A stretch of 7,608 bases of DNA, taken from Chloroflexota bacterium. GTDB lineage: Bacteria; Chloroflexota; Anaerolineae; Anaerolineales; UBA4823. Below the pieces are notes generated by a model. It did no database searches. It was not told the origin of the DNA and saw only the letters and a program-made list of their open reading frames with translations. Each line of letters begins with the position of its first letter. The stretch's first letter is position 1. The DNA lies in assembly GCA_030636125.1 (NCBI GenBank), contig DAOVXM010000113.1:1-7608 (forward strand), given 5' to 3'. The translations under genes and the position numbers were made by a program. Positions 5,971-7,608 of the stretch are shown here, piece after piece.

Positions 5971-7140
5971 TTATGGACAGCTTGGCTTATCGGGTTCGTT
6001 CGGCCAAGTGCCTGCCATAAATTGGTCTACATAGTCGCGAATCACATCGAAATCGGCCTCTACGATATAAGTTGAATTCTTCTGAATGGGACTGTAGACC
6101 GTGCCGGATCCCAGGATCTCCTCAGGTAAGCTGGTGAAAATCAGGTTTTCTCGTTTGAGGTGAGGCGTTAGGCAAGCCAATTGACCGAGTTGCTCAGGGC
6201 TTAAGTCCGTAAGCACTGAATCTTGAAATGAGGCGATGATTTGGGGGATTTTGGGAAGGACCGCTGGGCTGGTGATTTTTTCTTTTAGAGCACAGAGTAC
6301 CATGTTTTGGTGATCCATGCGTGTGAAATCATTATATTTTTTGCGGATACGGGCAAAACGCAATGCTTGATCCCCATTGAAATGCCGTTGCCCTGCATAA
6401 AAATACCCCATATCCTCAGTCTTGTTGTCGATGGGACGCCCGTCGACATCCGTTGGTAAGTAAAGATCAATTCCCCCAACCGCATCTACGATTTTTGAGA
6501 ACGTGTACATATTAACTGCGCCATAGTGGTCCACCAGCAAGCCAAAGTTGCGTTCCAAGGTGCGAGCCAGCAGTCCGGGACCCGCTCCAGGACCATCGTA
6601 ATAACCCATACCAGGCCCACCGTAGAAATATGTCTGGTTCAGTTTGCTATTTGAGATTATATTTCCGCTTGGAGATTGAATTCCTGGAGGTAATTCCACC
6701 CATAGATCACGAGGCACGGAAAGTACGGTAACTTTAGGAGTGACAAAATCCACACGGATAATGCGGATGACATCTGCCAGACCATAAAGATATTCAGAGC
6801 CGCTGTCCGCGCCCACGCCAAGGATCAACATGGTTGTTGGTCCGCCGCACAAGGGTTCAGGTGTTGCGGTGGGTATTATAGTGATGGTTGGGGGGAGGTT
6901 TGTGGCAATGATGCTGTTGTTTGATTCTGGCGTACTGGCTTGAGATACGGAGGTAGCCGAGATATCGGTTGATGTTGGTGTGGCTAGGATAGGTGTCCGT
7001 GTTGGCAGTTCTAGTCCCGGTCCTAGAGGTGTGGTCCACTGCTGTTTTGCTTTCGGATAAAATACCAGTCCGGCGATCACCAAGCTCACCACTAAGATAC
7101 CTAATATGCTCAAGATAAGTTTTCGTTTTGAGGTCGGCAT
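5971..7140 (-). CDS. LytR-CpsA-Psr (LCP) family envelope glycopolymer ligase/phosphotransferase
   Basis: A 389-residue membrane-anchored protein. LCP enzymes move glycopolymers from polyprenyl phosphate carriers to peptidoglycan outside the membrane. It has a short basic N-terminus (SKRK), one transmembrane helix (about 8-28), a Thr/Pro/Ser-rich spacer (about 44-97), then the LCP domain from TTMLILGVGADSGS (102-115). Recognisable parts are ADVIRIIRVDFVTPKVTVLSVPRD (122-145), with the core PRD at 143-145; the VDAVGGIDLYLP segment (218-229); the GDQALRFARIRK segment (256-267) and NDFTRMDHQ (270-278), equivalent to the RxR...DxxRxxRQ pattern. The ATG at 7140 is preferred because TAAGGAA lies about 10 nt upstream; an in-frame TTG at 7179 would add 13 residues but has poor spacing to its ribosome binding site. 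ksgA follows 4 nt after the stop. The polymer attached is unknown. Confidence 0.92.
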   Translation of the reverse strand: MPTSKRKLILSILGILVVSLVIAGLVFYPKAKQQWTTPLGPGLELPTRTPILATPTSTDISATSVSQASTPESNNSIIATNLPPTITIIPTATPEPLCGGPTTMLILGVGADSGSEYLYGLADVIRIIRVDFVTPKVTVLSVPRDLWVELPPGIQSPSGNIISNSKLNQTYFYGGPGMGYYDGPGAGPGLLARTLERNFGLLVDHYGAVNMYTFSKIVDAVGGIDLYLPTDVDGRPIDNKTEDMGYFYAGQRHFNGDQALRFARIRKKYNDFTRMDHQNMVLCALKEKITSPAVLPKIPQIIASFQDSVLTDLSPEQLGQLACLTPHLKRENLIFTSLPEEILGSGTVYSPIQKNSTYIVEADFDVIRDYVDQFMAGTWPNEPDKPSCP

Positions 7141-7277
7141 AACAATAAATTTCCTTAATGCGGTTGTGGGTAGAGGCAAGTTCCTCTGAAATCATCCATT
7201 TGAATCTGTCCACGGGTCTGACAAAATGTTTTTTGGATAATTTACAAGCAGTTGGTTACATCACATAACCGCTAAAA

Positions 7278-7314
7278 TATAATAAGCTGCGCCGCAACAG
7301 GTGATTATATCACC
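7278..7314 (+). promoter_or_regulatory. Candidate upstream promoter with operator-like palindrome
   Basis: TATAAT (7278-7283) with GTTACA 17 bp upstream would start transcription near 7290. The 15-bp GGTGATTATATCACC (7300-7314; 6-bp arms, 3-bp centre) then lies at about +10 to +24, a usual place for a repressor site. The cognate regulator is unknown. Confidence 0.35.
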
Positions 7315-7468
7315 ACCCCTAGTAGATCACATTGGCTAATCCCAGAGAGCTATACTCGATCTTCCTAAGCATATTCAATTCAATGTACTGCAAATGCTGA
7401 GCATTAACCCAAGTTCTGGACCAGATTATTTACAGATTTGACAAACCTTGTCCTGGTTTTTCCTAAGG

Positions 7469-7484
7469 TATAATTTGCTCAGAT
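7469..7484 (+). promoter_or_regulatory. Candidate -10 promoter with near-leaderless start for the gene at 7485
   Basis: A perfect TATAAT (7469-7474) ends 10 nt before the ATG at 7485, giving a predicted 5' leader of only about 3-4 nt. No ribosome binding site precedes the ATG. A perfect TTGACA (7438-7443) is present but 25 bp away; TTGTCC (7448-7453) at 15 bp is the nearer weak alternative. Confidence 0.45.
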
Positions 7485-7608
7485 ATGTCTAAGCAGCCGA
7501 TAAGGGTATCTGAGAATCACTCAGATCAGGTGATATGGTATATGAGTTGGAGAGCGTTGGGTTTTTTCGTTATCTCAGCGCTCTTGATCCTTTTCGCCTG
7601 GCTTTACA
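7485..7608 (+). CDS. N-terminal fragment of an unidentified membrane protein (partial, continues beyond window)
   Basis: From the ATG at 7485 the frame stays open for 41 codons to the window end. The first 20 or so residues (MSKQPIRVSENHSDQVIWYM) are polar. They are followed by WRALGFFVISALLILFAWLY, a hydrophobic stretch long enough for one transmembrane helix or an uncleaved signal anchor. I do not recognise the family. Support for a real gene is the perfect -10 box just upstream, the lack of stops and the membrane-like composition; the end of the protein is not visible, so function cannot be inferred. Confidence 0.6.
   Translation, partial: MSKQPIRVSENHSDQVIWYMSWRALGFFVISALLILFAWLY

Larger units (their letters stand above)
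7141..7484. other. Divergent intergenic region between the LCP gene and a partial membrane-protein gene
   Basis: This 344-bp, AT-rich stretch contains no supported gene or tRNA. Back-to-back -10 candidates overlap around 7276-7283: TATAAT on the plus strand (7278-7283, with GTTACA at 7255-7260, 17 bp spacing) and TATATT on the minus strand (7281-7276, no clear -35). A near-perfect palindrome GGTGAT-TAT-ATCACC lies at 7300-7314, and a 13-bp palindrome AATGCT-G-AGCATT at 7393-7405. A second plus-strand promoter lies next to the 7485 start. The short minus-strand frame that crosses the LCP gene's 5' end is a shadow. Confidence 0.6.

Noticed and set aside
7141..7179. N-terminal extension of the LCP protein from a TTG at 7179
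   Set aside because: The ribosome binding site candidate is only 1 nt from the TTG, while the ATG at 7140 has AAGGAA at about 10 nt and places the basic residues directly before the membrane helix.
6857..7213. Minus-strand open frame of 118 codons overlapping the LCP gene start
   Set aside because: It is another frame of the Thr/Pro-rich spacer region of the LCP gene; its His/Arg/Tyr-rich product matches nothing.
7393..7405. 13-bp palindrome AATGCT-G-AGCATT
   Set aside because: It is not placed at a predicted promoter, and one palindrome of this length is expected by chance in a few kilobases.
7438..7474. TTGACA (7438-7443) paired with TATAAT (7469-7474) as one promoter
   Set aside because: The 25-bp spacing is far outside the 15-19 bp that sigma-70 holoenzyme tolerates, so only the -10 box was used.

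Overview
The window (7,608 bp, about half GC) looks like ordinary chromosomal DNA of a bacterium, most likely an Anaerolineae-type member of the Chloroflexota. That placement is inference from gene content: a UbiD-type decarboxylase beside a NitT/TauT-like ABC transporter, a Roadblock/LC7 protein paired with a V4R-domain protein, a soluble polyprenol-phosphate mannosyltransferase-like GT2 enzyme, and an LCP protein with a Thr/Pro-rich spacer next to ksgA. No insertion sequence, phage gene, CRISPR array, tRNA or rRNA was seen.

Layout. (1) Positions 1-2902, minus strand, one probable operon read right to left: a UbiD-family decarboxylase, a lipoprotein solute-binding protein, then the ATPase of the same ABC transporter, cut by the left edge. 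The permease is probably beyond the edge. A perfect 11-bp stem-loop sits between the binding-protein and ATPase genes. (2) Positions 2903-3238, a divergent intergenic region with back-to-back promoters, a potentially structured leader, and a very strong 21-bp hairpin followed by a T-rich stretch. (3) Positions 3239-4260, plus strand: Roadblock/LC7 protein and V4R-domain protein, a tight two-gene unit that looks like a small sensory or regulatory module. (4) Positions 4340-5083, plus strand: a DPM1-like GT2 glycosyltransferase with a candidate leaderless promoter. (5) Positions 5115-7140, minus strand: lytR/LCP gene followed 4 nt later by ksgA (rsmA). They converge on the GT2 gene across 31 bp. 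(6) Positions 7141-7484, a second divergent intergenic region, then the first 41 codons of an unknown membrane protein running off the right edge.

Working together. The left operon may couple uptake of a small, possibly aromatic or planar, compound to prenylated-FMN-dependent (de)carboxylation, or may simply place a quinone-biosynthesis decarboxylase beside a transporter. The Roadblock and V4R pair could sense a hydrophobic ligand. GT2 and LCP both act in envelope glycan assembly, and KsgA is a ribosome-maturation housekeeping enzyme. The most unusual signal is the leader or small-RNA candidate between ubiD and the Roadblock gene: an extended -10 promoter, internal complementary segments and a terminator-like hairpin upstream of the coding start.
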